Positions 9,569 through 19,188 are shown, counted from the stretch's first letter. The stretch: DNA of 64,000 bases from Vibrio agarivorans (GCF_030409635.1 NZ_JAUFQF010000004.1:1708241-1772240), one strand, 5' to 3'. Notes: generated by a model from the sequence alone, not told the origin. Program-made: numbers and translations.

Positions 9569-10621
9569 GTGAAGAAAATTATCCATATCGACATGGATTG
9601 TTTCTATGCCGCGGTTGAGATGCGCGACAATCCTGAGCTAAAAAATGTGCCTATTGCGGTGGGCGGCCGCGATAAGCGCAGAGGCGTTGTATCGACATGT
9701 AACTATCAAGCACGTCAATTTGGTGTGCGCAGTGCGATGCCAACAATTAAGGCTTTCGAGCTTTGCCCGAGCCTGGTTTTAGTGCCCGGTAGAATGGAGG
9801 TTTATAAACAGGTTTCACGGCATATACATCAGATATTTCGTCGCTATACCGACTTAATTGAACCCTTATCATTGGATGAAGCTTATCTGGATGTTACCGA
9901 CAGTACACAGTGTAAAGGCTCAGCAACACTTATTGCCAACGCTATTCGGTGTGATATTGAAGCAGAGTTAAATCTCACCGCCTCTGCCGGGGTAGCGCCA
10001 CTTAAGTTTGTTGCTAAAGTGGCCTCTGATGTTAACAAACCGAATGGTATCTGTGTTGTCACCCCCGATGAGGTTCAGGCCTTTATCGATGACTTACCGC
10101 TCGAGAAAATTCCCGGAGTGGGCAAGGTGTCATTGGAGAAACTCAACAATGCAGGTTATTTTCGTTGTCTCGATATTCGCCACAGTCAGCAGGCAGAGGT
10201 TATCCGTAAATTTGGCCGTTTGGGCGCATCGTTATGGAATCGAAGCAACGGTATTGATCATCGTGAAGTTGAGACGTCTCGTGAACGCAAGTCCGTAGGA
10301 GTGGAACGGACACTCAGTCACAATATTTTTAGCTATGAAGAGTGCTGGGGATTGCTTGAAGAGAAGCTGTTTCCAGAATTACAGCGTCGTCTTGCTAGGC
10401 ACAGTGAACAAGGTGAAATCGCAAAGCAGGGCATTAAACTCAAGTTTGCAGACTTTCAATTGACGACCATAGAACATCAGCACAATCATTTGGATCTTGA
10501 TGACTTTAAACCCTTACTGAAAGAGATCCTTGAGCGACAAAAAGGGCGAGGAATCCGTTTAATGGGCCTCAACGTCACATTGAAGCCGCCGGGTGATATT
10601 CATCAGCTATCACTTATCTAA
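9569..10621 (+). CDS. dinB: DNA polymerase IV (Y-family, SOS-induced)
   Basis: Error-prone translesion polymerase that binds the sliding clamp. The catalytic Asp pair appears in IHIDMDCFYAAVE at the N terminus and the second acidic site in SLDEAYLDVT (about residue 100). The helix-hairpin-helix EKIPGVGKVSLEKL and the little-finger region follow. An upstream ATG at 9512 exists, but using it would put the LexA box inside the gene. GTG codons at 9566 and 9569 directly follow a GAGG site, and 9569 has the better spacing, giving 350 residues, close to the family norm. Confidence 0.94.
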   Translation: MKKIIHIDMDCFYAAVEMRDNPELKNVPIAVGGRDKRRGVVSTCNYQARQFGVRSAMPTIKAFELCPSLVLVPGRMEVYKQVSRHIHQIFRRYTDLIEPLSLDEAYLDVTDSTQCKGSATLIANAIRCDIEAELNLTASAGVAPLKFVAKVASDVNKPNGICVVTPDEVQAFIDDLPLEKIPGVGKVSLEKLNNAGYFRCLDIRHSQQAEVIRKFGRLGASLWNRSNGIDHREVETSRERKSVGVERTLSHNIFSYEECWGLLEEKLFPELQRRLARHSEQGEIAKQGIKLKFADFQLTTIEHQHNHLDLDDFKPLLKEILERQKGRGIRLMGLNVTLKPPGDIHQLSLI

Positions 10622-10718
10622 TTGTTTTTCCGTTAATTTGCCATAAAGTTAAATAGTTGTTATTGGATGTTGATTGATCTAATAATGTAAGGGCTCTCCT
10701 GTTTGTTTCGAGGTCGAT

Positions 10719-11465
10719 ATGAAATCCACAATAATTGTTGCAGCTAGCCTACTCTTTACGCCAATGCTCTTTGCTGCGCAATGCCGAATAGACATAGACA
10801 ATAATGTCAATGTGAGTGCAGAGCATTTAGAAATTGTTGAATCAGATGGCAGTAGGTTGGCAATTGCAAGTGACAACAGTGTTACTTTACGTGGCGAATC
10901 ATTGCAACTAAGCCCTGAGCAACAGCAAGCGATGGAGGATTATAAGCAACGCTTAGCGGATTATGGTCCGAAAGTGAAAAAGCTCACCGATGATGGGTTG
11001 GCTTTGGCGTTAGATATCGTCGATGAGATTGCCGCTTCTATTGATGCACCTACTGCGTTTGATGATTTGAAAGCGGCGATGACAGACTATTTCTCCGGCT
11101 TACAGGCTCGATATTACAATCAGGGAGATTTTACTATCCCCGCGACGTCGTTTGATGAGTTTATTGCGCAGTGGGACGCCGAGATGGATCAAGCTAAGGC
11201 GCTATTTACCAGTGAGTTTTTTGAAGATGCCTTTGCCGCAATGTCAGCGAAAATGGATCAAGAGGGCGGATTGAACTTAACTCAGATGGCCGATGATATG
11301 GCCAAGCTAAAGGCGAAGCTAGAGCAAAGATTTCGAGAGCATGCGAACCAGCTAAAGCAAGATAAAGATGGGCTTTGTGAAGAGCTTGAAGGTCTACAGC
11401 AGCAAGAGCAAGAATTGCATAAGAAAATACCTGAGCTAGAGAACTACCGCGTGTTTAGCATCTAA
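10719..11465 (+). CDS. DUF2884 (YggN-like) periplasmic protein
   Basis: A 248-residue exported protein of unknown function. Residues 1-19 form a signal peptide (hydrophobic run ending LFAA before QCRIDIDNN). The mature part is acidic and rich in Gln and Glu, with helical stretches near the C terminus (KLKAKLEQRFREHANQLKQ and a following Gln/Glu run) that look coiled-coil. The overall pattern fits the DUF2884/YggN family, which has no established role. It lies between dinB and a GGDEF gene, all on the plus strand, but the gaps are too large to claim one operon. Confidence 0.75.
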   Translation: MKSTIIVAASLLFTPMLFAAQCRIDIDNNVNVSAEHLEIVESDGSRLAIASDNSVTLRGESLQLSPEQQQAMEDYKQRLADYGPKVKKLTDDGLALALDIVDEIAASIDAPTAFDDLKAAMTDYFSGLQARYYNQGDFTIPATSFDEFIAQWDAEMDQAKALFTSEFFEDAFAAMSAKMDQEGGLNLTQMADDMAKLKAKLEQRFREHANQLKQDKDGLCEELEGLQQQEQELHKKIPELENYRVFSI

Positions 11466-11519
11466 TCACGTGAGACACAATCAGCCTAAGACTCTTAACG
11501 AGGAACGAATATCCACCGT

Positions 11520-13070
11520 ATGCGCCTGACTCATTTAACCGTAAAGCAATTGACCATCGTCGCATCACTGTTTATGACGATGGCCTTTTTGCTCACGTAT
11601 TTGGCATTTCGATATTTTTGGACTTTTGATCAAGCACAAGAGCTCGCTCAAAAGCAGCAGGTGGAAGAAGTTAATCGTGTGCGCACCATGGTGTATCTTC
11701 AATCCAATAACTTAGCGCGGTCTCTAGAAGATTTTTCTGCTTGGGATGAGCTTGTCGAGTATGTTGAAGACCCGAAAGAGGCATTTGTTCTAGAGAATCT
11801 GAATGATCACTTTTTTTATGTTACTCAGCTCAATGCTGTGCTGATCTTCGACCAAAATGTTAGCCCAGTATTCGTTAAGGGGTATGACCCTAACACGCAA
11901 AGTAATGTGAGCTTTGAAGAGTATCGGTATCGTTATGGCAGTTTACTGGCCGATACGCTGCGTTCACGTACTGATCAGATCACGCCGGTCGTGAAGTTTA
12001 TGATGGTTAACGACCAACCTGCATTTATCGCAACAGCCAGAATTTGTTCGAGCGATGGATCTGATTGTACTCACGGCTATTCTCTCTTTGTTCGTCCAAT
12101 CACCTCTCAGGTGATGCGGTCGCTTAAGTTAGCGACCGGGTTGAGCGTAACGATACACAACTCAGAAGACTTCCCACAGGGCCCTCCTGAAAACGAGCCT
12201 AATATCACCTATATTAAATTACTTGACTATGCGAATCAGCCTTCGGTTGTTTTGCGTATCGAGCATTCGATTAAGCTACCACACTTTATTTCTTGGCAAG
12301 AATTGGCCGTATTACCGCTATTCTCCTCAATTATGTTCCTATTTGCTTTAGCCATCGTGCATATGATTGTTCGCCCGTTAAAACAGGCGTCGCAGATGCT
12401 TAACAATTTTGCGAACCAGAAAGATTACATGCCAAATGAGCAAGACTTTATCTCATTTGAGATGAGAGATTTTGCACGCCGAATAACCCTGATATTTAAA
12501 GAGTTAGAAGCCACAAAACGTACGCTACAATTTCATGCCGACCATGATGCGCTGACAGAGCTAGCCAATCGCCATCGATTGCACACTTATTGGCAGGAGC
12601 TGCGTGCAAACAAGGCCCAACATCATCTTGTCCTTTTGATCGATGTTGATTTTTTCAAGCCTTACAATGATCACTATGGTCATGTTCAAGGTGATGAGGC
12701 ATTAAAGGCAGTGGCACATTGCTTACGTGATGTCTCCAACGACATGCCAAAGTTGTTGGCACGTTTTGGCGGTGAGGAATTTTGTGTTGTGCTGTCAAGT
12801 GAGCAAACCATTTTGGTCGAGGCCATCGCAGAGACATATCGACGTGCAGTAGAAGAATTGGCCATTGTGCATGAGTTTTCTGATATCCACCATTTGCTTA
12901 CTATAAGCCTAGGGGCAGTGTCTATCACCAGTGACGATCTCGAACAGCAACAAGCGATTTTTCGTTGCGCTGATGAAGCGCTGTATCATGCGAAGTCACT
13001 TGGTCGAAATCGCTGCTCTTATTCGAAATATAAGGATGTAAAACCTAAATTACACTTAGCTGTAGATTAA
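11520..13070 (+). CDS. Membrane CHASE4-GGDEF diguanylate cyclase
   Basis: A 516-residue inner-membrane sensor enzyme. A first membrane helix (about 12-32) is followed by a periplasmic region with CHASE4 features (LEDFSAWDELVEYV), a second helix (about 260-282), a HAMP-like linker and a C-terminal GGDEF domain (about 345-500) with RFGGEEFCVVLSSE, so cyclic di-GMP synthesis is expected. No RxxD inhibitory motif precedes GGEEF. The ligand is unknown. The start ATG has its nearest purine-rich site (GAGGAA) rather far upstream, so translation may be weak or the start may differ slightly. Confidence 0.85.
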   Translation: MRLTHLTVKQLTIVASLFMTMAFLLTYLAFRYFWTFDQAQELAQKQQVEEVNRVRTMVYLQSNNLARSLEDFSAWDELVEYVEDPKEAFVLENLNDHFFYVTQLNAVLIFDQNVSPVFVKGYDPNTQSNVSFEEYRYRYGSLLADTLRSRTDQITPVVKFMMVNDQPAFIATARICSSDGSDCTHGYSLFVRPITSQVMRSLKLATGLSVTIHNSEDFPQGPPENEPNITYIKLLDYANQPSVVLRIEHSIKLPHFISWQELAVLPLFSSIMFLFALAIVHMIVRPLKQASQMLNNFANQKDYMPNEQDFISFEMRDFARRITLIFKELEATKRTLQFHADHDALTELANRHRLHTYWQELRANKAQHHLVLLIDVDFFKPYNDHYGHVQGDEALKAVAHCLRDVSNDMPKLLARFGGEEFCVVLSSEQTILVEAIAETYRRAVEELAIVHEFSDIHHLLTISLGAVSITSDDLEQQQAIFRCADEALYHAKSLGRNRCSYSKYKDVKPKLHLAVD

Positions 13071-13163
13071 ATATCTTCATATTGCGGTATTGTATGGCGC
13101 ATAGCATTGCTATTGTTTGTTTTTGTCGCTATCGTACTCGCAAACTAGTATGTTGGTGTTTTT

Positions 13164-14528
13164 ATGAGCGGTGTAACAGACACTTTTCAACGAGAAAGCT
13201 TTGGATCTCGTATGGGCTTCGTACTTGCTGCGGCAGGTGCAGCTGTCGGGCTTGGCAATATTTGGGGCTTTCCTACTCAAGCAGCCAGTAATGGTGGTGG
13301 GGCATTTCTTTTTGTTTATACAGTGATGATTATTGTCGTCGCATTTCCAATGCTATTGCTAGAGATGGCAATCGGCCGACATGGACAAGCGAACCCAATT
13401 GACAGTTTAGTGTCGCTAGGTACAAGCCGATTGAATCGTGGTTTTGGTCAAGCTTCGGGTTGGTTGAGCTTGCTTGTACCCTGCGCAGTGATGGGCTTTT
13501 ACAGCATTGTCGGCGGCTGGTTAATCTGCTTCTTTTTTGGTGCAATTTTTGAAGCGCTAGGGGCAGTAGACATCGCACAGTGGTTTAAAGGCTTCTCTTT
13601 GACCCGTAATGTGGCAGGCACACTTGTGTTCTATTGGCTAACGATGCTGATTGTGCGCAGTGGTGTAAAGCAAGGGATCGAAAAGTGGTCGACTCGCCTC
13701 ATGCCGGCTTTGTTTGTGCTTTTCTTGGTATTGTTTATCTACATCATGATGCAACAAGGCGCGATGGAAGGTCTCAAGCACTATCTGATCCCTGACTTTA
13801 GTAAAATTTGGGATCGACAGTTGCTCCTTGCAGCAATGGGGCAGGGCTTTTTCTCGCTAACGATTGGTGGATGCTCAATGCTGATTTATGGTTCGTATTT
13901 GAGTAAAAAAGAGAGCCTGCCGAAGGCGGCGATGAGCGTTGCGGTTGTCGATTCAGCCGTCGCTATTATTGCTGGCCTTGTGGTGATCCCAGCGATGTAC
14001 GTCGCTATGAACCAAGGCGTTGAAATTTATGCCGCTGATGGCAGTTTGCTGAACTCAGACACGCTAGTCTTTACCGTACTGCCCCTGATGTTTGAGAGCC
14101 TAGGGCTTTTGGGACAGCTCTTTGCAATTGTGTTCTTCTTGTTGCTTACTATCGCGGCGCTAACGTCTTCGATCTCGATGCTGGAGTGCCCAGTCGCTTT
14201 AGTGTGCGAACGGTTCAACACTCAGCGCTCAACCACGACTTATGTGCTGGGTAGTATCATCGCACTGTTCAGCTTGGTTATTGTCGCGAACTTCGGTCAA
14301 CTGTTTGGATTGGTTGCGATGGTCGCGACACAGTATTTACAGCCTTTCGCTGCAATGATGATCTGTTTATTTGGTGGTTGGGCTTGGAGTCGAAGTGCTA
14401 AGTTGGCTGAGATAGAGCAGGGAGATGCAGACTTTAAACACAGCCTGCTCGGTAAGGTGTGGCCAATCTACGTGAAAGTTGTTTGCCCAATACTTGTTGG
14501 GGCGATCATTTGGGCTTCGTTTTTTTAA
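13164..14528 (+). CDS. Neurotransmitter:sodium symporter (NSS/SNF) family transporter
   Basis: A 454-residue LeuT-fold inner-membrane protein. Helix 1 carries AAAGAAVGLGNIWGFP, the unwound sodium and substrate region of the family, followed by NGGGAFLFVY in helix 2. About 11 to 12 hydrophobic helices span the protein. Bacterial relatives import amino acids such as tryptophan, tyrosine or leucine with sodium; the substrate here cannot be read. It stands alone, with a shared terminator downstream against the convergent RimK operon. Confidence 0.9.
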   Translation: MSGVTDTFQRESFGSRMGFVLAAAGAAVGLGNIWGFPTQAASNGGGAFLFVYTVMIIVVAFPMLLLEMAIGRHGQANPIDSLVSLGTSRLNRGFGQASGWLSLLVPCAVMGFYSIVGGWLICFFFGAIFEALGAVDIAQWFKGFSLTRNVAGTLVFYWLTMLIVRSGVKQGIEKWSTRLMPALFVLFLVLFIYIMMQQGAMEGLKHYLIPDFSKIWDRQLLLAAMGQGFFSLTIGGCSMLIYGSYLSKKESLPKAAMSVAVVDSAVAIIAGLVVIPAMYVAMNQGVEIYAADGSLLNSDTLVFTVLPLMFESLGLLGQLFAIVFFLLLTIAALTSSISMLECPVALVCERFNTQRSTTTYVLGSIIALFSLVIVANFGQLFGLVAMVATQYLQPFAAMMICLFGGWAWSRSAKLAEIEQGDADFKHSLLGKVWPIYVKVVCPILVGAIIWASFF

Positions 14529-14566
14529 GTGAGTTGATAAATCGAGCTGTGATGTTGGAATAAAAC

Positions 14567-14597
14567 AAAGCCGAGCAGGTTAAATTGCTCGGCTTTG
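14567..14597. terminator. Bidirectional terminator
   Basis: AAAGCCGAGCA and TGCTCGGCTTT form an 11-bp stem with T-runs both ways. It separates the convergent symporter gene and the RimK operon. Confidence 0.9.
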
Positions 14598-14623
14598 TAG
14601 TTCTTGGGTAATTTGACGACGAG

Positions 14624-15688
14624 TTAAGGGTTCTTAATCTCGATAGCACCAGTGGTTAATGGCTCATCTTCGTTTGCGACTTCAACAATAAACTCATCGA
14701 CGACTTGTTCAACTTGCTCTTCATCTTGAGTGAAGTAGGCCAGATGGAAGATAGCATCACCTTCGTTAACCAGTGGAAGGGTTTGCTGACCGATCACAAT
14801 GCCGCTTCGATGCGCTTTGATCGCTACTTCACTGTGACCCAGTGGTGAGGCGATGTAGGCGATGATTTGGCCTTTTTCTACCTTATCACCGAGTGATACT
14901 TGGGTACGTAAAATACCGTCGTCTTCTGCGCGGATCCAACTTGTGGATTTTGCAATCACCGGAGTCGGTAACTTTTTACGGCTTGCACGCAGCATACCAA
15001 TAGCTTTCATCACTCGTTGCACGCCGATGAAACCCGCCGAGATACAAATCGGTTCGAAACGCAATGCTTCACCTGCCTCATAGGTTAATACAGGAATACC
15101 TAAACGCTCGGCTTCGCTGCGCAATGACCCGTCACGTAGTGGTGCATCGACAATCACGGGAGTCGCGAATGCTTTAGCGATACGTAGCGTTTCTGGGTTG
15201 CTCAAGTCAGCTCTGATTTGTGGTAAGTTAGTGCGGTGTATCGCCCCGGTGTGGAGGTCGAGGATATAATCACACTTGCCCACCAATGCATCAAAGAAAG
15301 TATGAGCGACACGCGAAGCCAAAGATCCTTTTTCACTACCTGGGAAGCAACGGTTGAGGTCACGACGGTCAGGTAGGTAACGTGATTTGTGAATAAAACC
15401 AAACGTGTTGACGATCGGTACTGCGATTACCGTGCCCTTTAGTTTCGTTTCATCAAGCGTATCAATCAGCTGTCTTACGACTTCTACGCCATTTAACTCA
15501 TCACCGTGAATCGCTGCATTAACCATAAGCACTGGGCCTGGATATTTGCCGTTTATCACTTCAACCGGAATTGAGAGTGGTGAGTGGGTATAAAGTTTAG
15601 GTCCCTCAATTTCAATCACAGAGCGAGACCCTGCTGGGGTCGATTCCCCCAGCAGTTCGAATGGTTGGTTGAATTTAACCTTTGCCAC
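14624..15688 (-). CDS. AstE/aspartoacylase-family zinc carboxypeptidase-like hydrolase
   Basis: A 354-residue cytosolic enzyme of the succinylglutamate desuccinylase/aspartoacylase family (M14-like). Zinc ligands are visible as His61 and Glu64 in [10 protein letters not shown] and His146 in [15 protein letters not shown] (about 109-117) supplies substrate-binding residues. A C-terminal section (about 260-330) looks like a biotinyl/lipoyl-type beta hammerhead ([18 protein letters not shown]), common in this subfamily. It starts at a GTG that overlaps the end of rimK by 14 bases, with AGGA upstream, so it is translationally coupled. It may hydrolyse an N-acyl or gamma/alpha-glutamyl bond; the substrate is unproven. 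Confidence 0.82.
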   Translation of the reverse strand: MAKVKFNQPFELLGESTPAGSRSVIEIEGPKLYTHSPLSIPVEVINGKYPGPVLMVNAAIHGDELNGVEVVRQLIDTLDETKLKGTVIAVPIVNTFGFIHKSRYLPDRRDLNRCFPGSEKGSLASRVAHTFFDALVGKCDYILDLHTGAIHRTNLPQIRADLSNPETLRIAKAFATPVIVDAPLRDGSLRSEAERLGIPVLTYEAGEALRFEPICISAGFIGVQRVMKAIGMLRASRKKLPTPVIAKSTSWIRAEDDGILRTQVSLGDKVEKGQIIAYIASPLGHSEVAIKAHRSGIVIGQQTLPLVNEGDAIFHLAYFTQDEEQVEQVVDEFIVEVANEDEPLTTGAIEIKNP

Positions 15689-16580
15689 GAGTTTGCGTCC
15701 TTTTGCTAGCGGCGTTTTTCTCGATGAAATCGATGATCATGCCCGCTACATCTTTACCAGTTGCTGCTTCGATGCCTTCTAGGCCTGGTGAGGAGTTAAC
15801 TTCCATCACCAATGGGCCTCGTTCAGAGCGAAGCAAGTCAACTCCTGCTACGTTCAGCCCCATGATTTTTGCCGCTGCAACCGCAGTACGGCGCTCTTCA
15901 GGAGTGATTTTTACCAAAGAAGCTGTGCCGCCACGGTGTAGGTTAGAGCGGAACTCGCCCTCTGCACCTTGACGCTTCATCGCAGCGATCACCTTGTCAC
16001 CAATAACAAAGCAACGAATGTCAGCGCCGCCTGCTTCTTTAATGTACTCTTGCACCATGATGTTGGCTTTCAGGCCCATAAACGCTTCAACAACACTTTC
16101 CGCTGCTTTACGCGTTTCAGCGAGAACAACACCAATACCTTGTGTCCCTTCAAGGAGCTTGATGACGACTGGCGCGCCGCCGACCATATCGAGCAGGTCT
16201 TTAACGTCATCAGGCTTGCTTGCAAAACCTGTGATAGGCATACCGATGCCTTTACGTGACAAAAGCTGCATTGAGCGAAGCTTGTCACGAGAGCGAGTGA
16301 TGGCCACCGATTCGTTGACTGGATACACCCCCATCATTTCGAACTGGCGTAAAACCGCTGTACCATAAAAGGTAACAGATGCGCCAATGCGAGGAATGAT
16401 GGCATCAAAATCGATGAGCTCTTCACCCTTGTAGTGAATTTGAGGTTTTTCAGAGTTAATGTTCATATAGCAACGCAGTGCATCAACCACTTTTACCTCG
16501 TGACCACGCGCTTGAGCAGCTTCGATTAGTCGACGAGTAGAGTAAAGTTTTGCATTGCGAGATAGGATGCCAATTTTCAT
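15675..16580 (-). CDS. rimK: Ribosomal protein S6 L-glutamate ligase, ATP-grasp (RimK)
   Basis: RimK adds glutamate residues to the C terminus of ribosomal protein S6 and can make alpha-linked poly-glutamate. The 301-residue protein has an N-terminal domain and an ATP-grasp core: [19 protein letters not shown] holds the ATP lysine and glycine-rich loop, [19 protein letters not shown] follows, and the metal site lies in [15 protein letters not shown]. Length fits E. coli RimK (300). The gene is in a tight minus-strand operon, 5 bases after a retropepsin-like gene and overlapping an AstE-like gene. Confidence 0.93.
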   Translation of the reverse strand: MKIGILSRNAKLYSTRRLIEAAQARGHEVKVVDALRCYMNINSEKPQIHYKGEELIDFDAIIPRIGASVTFYGTAVLRQFEMMGVYPVNESVAITRSRDKLRSMQLLSRKGIGMPITGFASKPDDVKDLLDMVGGAPVVIKLLEGTQGIGVVLAETRKAAESVVEAFMGLKANIMVQEYIKEAGGADIRCFVIGDKVIAAMKRQGAEGEFRSNLHRGGTASLVKITPEERRTAVAAAKIMGLNVAGVDLLRSERGPLVMEVNSSPGLEGIEAATGKDVAGMIIDFIEKNAASKRTQTRGKG

Positions 16581-16585
16581 TAATA

Positions 16586-17032
16586 TTACTCCTCAAATTT
16601 CACTAAAAATGATTCGGTCGGGTCGACCAAAATACGGTTTTCCATTGCCGTTCTACCCAAAAGCATACGGAAAGCCATGTTGTCGCGGTTGGTGAGAGTG
16701 ACTTCAATTGGCCAGCTCTGTTTACCGATTTTCAGTTCTGTCTCTATTACCCAGCGCATGGTTTCGTGACCACCAGAGTCTCTTACCAAACGCTCATCAA
16801 TAACTTTTGCTTCACAGACGATTTCTGTTTGTTCGTCGTGTTGATTTGGGTGTACCCAAAATCTCACCCACTGCTGATTTTTGCCGTCTTGTTGTTTGTC
16901 AAAAGTTTCAACTTTGAATGCGTGGATACAGGACGTTCTTGCTCCGGTGTCCACTTTCGCTTTTATTTTTTCAATTCCTAATTGAGGTAGGCTTAGGTAT
17001 TCACGCCAGCCAGTGATGATTTTTTCTTTCAT
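16586..17032 (-). CDS. RimB-like retropepsin-fold protease (ATP-dependent zinc protease family)
   Basis: A 148-residue cytosolic protein of the DUF785 family, often named ATP-dependent zinc protease. It has the aspartic-protease triad Asp-Thr-Gly at 28-30 ([15 protein letters not shown]) and a second conserved block [15 protein letters not shown]. In Pseudomonas, a related retropepsin-like protein (RimB) is encoded with RimK and modulates S6 modification. The start chosen is the ATG giving [13 protein letters not shown]; a TTG five codons earlier has no clear ribosome-binding site. First gene of the operon. Confidence 0.82.
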   Translation of the reverse strand: MKEKIITGWREYLSLPQLGIEKIKAKVDTGARTSCIHAFKVETFDKQQDGKNQQWVRFWVHPNQHDEQTEIVCEAKVIDERLVRDSGGHETMRWVIETELKIGKQSWPIEVTLTNRDNMAFRMLLGRTAMENRILVDPTESFLVKFEE

Positions 17033-17270
17033 TTTGGAGTCAACCAATAATGCAAATTAAGGTGCCTATTCATAGTGATTAAGTCATAGCGAATAAGCGT
17101 GATTTCGTTCAGTGCAAACTAATCTAAGTAAAGCACTTCATCTTGATGGCGCGGAATTTATCAGCGATAACTCGGACTGACTAACGAATAAAAATTACCT
17201 AGACGACAAATAATATTTATGCAACAGGGGAGGGAGGGGTGATAGCTTGGTTTAAGTTGTTGAAAATTAA

Positions 17271-17300
17271 TAAAAGAAAAGCCGAGCGATAGCTCGGCTT
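17271..17300 (-). terminator. Terminator of pepD
   Basis: A perfect 9-bp stem (AAGCCGAGC / GCTCGGCTT) with a 4-base loop is followed on the minus strand by TTTTCTTTTATT. It lies just after the pepD stop. The remaining roughly 230 bases up to the RimB-like gene are AT-rich and should hold that operon's promoter, but no clear hexamers stand out. Confidence 0.88.
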
Positions 17301-17314
17301 AAAAAGGTTAGCGT

Positions 17315-18787
17315 TTATGCTTTTTCAGGAATAGCGGCGAGTAGTGAGACCATTTGTTGCCAGAAAAGGTCAACCGTATCGATTTTCACCTTCTCATCTG
17401 GTGAGTGCGGGAATTTAATCGTCGGCCCGAAGGACACCATATCCATGTCAGGATACGGCTTCTTAAACAGTCCACACTCAAGGCCAGCATGAATCACCAT
17501 TATGTTTGGCTTATGGCCATAGATGCCTGCATACATATCACGGAAAATCGCCATGATCTCTGAGTCGGCATCAGGCTTCCATCCTGGGTAAGCGCCGTTA
17601 AAGCTCATATCGGCACCAGCAAGTTCGGCAACTGAGTGCAACATACCTTCGACTTGGCTACGACCAGAGTCGATGAGAGAGCGGATCAGACACAGTACCG
17701 TAATTTTGTCGTTTTCTGTGGTAATCACACCAACGTTCAGTGACGTTTCAACCACGCCTTCAATCTCATCACTCATACGAATAACCCCATTCGGGCAAGC
17801 ATTCAATGCGGCAATGAAGCGAGCCTGAGAGGTAGGCGCGATAGCCAGTTGCTCTGTGCTGATTGACTCGTTGAAAGAGACAATGTCAGTCTCAACTTTA
17901 CCGAGCTCCTGCGTTAGCAGTTGTGTGTAGTGGCTAAACAGCTCATCCAACTTGGCTAGGTTGCTTTCAGGAAGAGCAACCGTCACGAATGCTTCACGAG
18001 GAATAGCATTTCGCAAGCTGCCACCACGGAATTCGATTAAACGAAGATCCAGCTCTTTAGCGTGGCCTGCTAAGAAGCGGCCAAGCAGCTTGTTTGCGTT
18101 GCCGCGACCGGTGTGGATATCACAACCTGAGTGGCCGCCTTTGAGGCCTTTCAGTGTCAGTTGCTGAGTGACATAACCACTTGGAATCGCTTCACGCTCG
18201 AGGGTAAATGTCATTGCACCATCGATACCTCCAGCACACCCCATATACACTTCACCCTCTTGCTCAGAGTCAGTATTTAGCAGGATATCACCTTCAAGCC
18301 AACCAGATTCAAGGCCGAATGCACCTGTCATCCCGGCTTCTTCATCGATAGTGAGCAGCACTTCGAGTGGACCGTGCTCAATATCATTAGCATCAAGAAC
18401 AGCAAGGCAGGAAGCCATGCCAATACCGTTGTCAGCACCAAGAGTCGTCCCTTGAGCCGTTAGCCACTCACCATCGATATAAGGACGGATCGGGTCAGTG
18501 GTGAAGTCGTGTTGCGTGTCTTCGTTTTTCTGCGGCACCATATCAATATGCGCTTGTAAAACGACACCTTTGCGATTTTCCATCCCTGTCGTAGCAGGCT
18601 TCTTGATAAAGACATTGCCGGTTTGATCGCGCTTGACTTCAAGGCCTTTGCTTTGAGCCCACTCGACAATATGCGTTGCCAACGCTTCTTCATATTTTGA
18701 AGGGTGCGGGATCGAGCAGATGGTGGCAAAGAAAGGCCAGATTGGGTTTGAAGTCTGAGTTTGAATCTGTTTGAGGAAATCAGTCAC
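17315..18787 (-). CDS. pepD: Aminoacyl-histidine dipeptidase (peptidase D)
   Basis: A cytosolic M20-family zinc dipeptidase that cleaves Xaa-His and many other dipeptides. The 490-residue protein shows VLQAHIDMVPQ (first zinc His and Asp), TTLGADNGIGMA (bridging Asp) and LLTIDEEAGMTGAFGL (catalytic Glu pair). The start chosen is the GTG at 18787, which follows AAGGAG at good spacing; the frame extends 14 codons upstream without a ribosome-binding site. It heads the pepD-gpt-frsA-crl-proBA neighbourhood known from E. coli, here with a permease and a long gap inserted. Confidence 0.95.
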   Translation of the reverse strand: MTDFLKQIQTQTSNPIWPFFATICSIPHPSKYEEALATHIVEWAQSKGLEVKRDQTGNVFIKKPATTGMENRKGVVLQAHIDMVPQKNEDTQHDFTTDPIRPYIDGEWLTAQGTTLGADNGIGMASCLAVLDANDIEHGPLEVLLTIDEEAGMTGAFGLESGWLEGDILLNTDSEQEGEVYMGCAGGIDGAMTFTLEREAIPSGYVTQQLTLKGLKGGHSGCDIHTGRGNANKLLGRFLAGHAKELDLRLIEFRGGSLRNAIPREAFVTVALPESNLAKLDELFSHYTQLLTQELGKVETDIVSFNESISTEQLAIAPTSQARFIAALNACPNGVIRMSDEIEGVVETSLNVGVITTENDKITVLCLIRSLIDSGRSQVEGMLHSVAELAGADMSFNGAYPGWKPDADSEIMAIFRDMYAGIYGHKPNIMVIHAGLECGLFKKPYPDMDMVSFGPTIKFPHSPDEKVKIDTVDLFWQQMVSLLAAIPEKA

Positions 18788-19035
18788 AGGAATGCTCCTT
18801 AAAAGGCGAGTGAAATGTGTTCTCACCATGCAGTTATTGTTGTTGGGTCACTGGCATATGCATGGTTGATTACACTGAGCTTTACTTAGGGGTTAGCATA
18901 TCACTCTGTTCGATGGATGCAAAATAGCGGGTACAGTGCTTGAATCAATGGCATAGGTGATGAGTTGCGCACGGGTGTTTGTAATTTACTTACATAATTA
19001 TCGATTTACATACGAATTTTGATGTTTTTGTGATT

Positions 19036-19063
19036 TTGATCGTTATTATTGTTGTAATAAATT
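19036..19063 (+). promoter_or_regulatory. Candidate promoter of the short leader transcript
   Basis: TTGATC at 19036-19041, a 16-base spacer and TAAATT at 19058-19063 match the sigma-70 hexamers in four of six bases each. Transcription would begin near 19069, exactly at the base of the first hairpin. The 18788-19035 stretch upstream, after the divergent pepD start, shows nothing else I can name. Confidence 0.45.
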
Positions 19064-19067
19064 TTCA

Positions 19068-19186
19068 GGGTGGTATATTTATCACCGTTGCTTAGGCAGC
19101 TGTAAATGCTCAAAGGATGAGTCCGATTTATCGCCTCCAGGGAACCGAGAAATCATTTTTGTTTAATTTTGATTGATAGGTGATAG
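19068..19186 (+). ncRNA. Structured leader RNA, riboswitch-like, unknown class
   Basis: Several stems can be drawn by hand. GGTGGTA (19069-19075) pairs with TATCACC (19080-19086) around a TATT loop, including one G-U pair. GTTGC/GCAGC (19087-19100) forms a second hairpin. TAAAT (19103-19107) can pair with ATTTA (19126-19130), or GATTTATCG (19125-19133) can instead pair with CGAGAAATC (19146-19154). TATCACC can also pair perfectly with GGTGATA at 19179-19185, the ribosome-binding site of the short ORF that follows. Such exclusive pairings are what an expression switch needs. It does not match any riboswitch consensus I remember. Confidence 0.5.
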
Positions 19187-19188
19187 CG

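Noticed and set aside
19027..19048. CRP-like site TGTGA-N6-TCGTT near the short-transcript promoter
   Set aside because: Only one half-site is good; too weak to call.
19107..19121. Four-codon frame ATGCTCAAAGGATGA in the leader RNA
   Set aside because: No ribosome-binding site and it lies in predicted stems.
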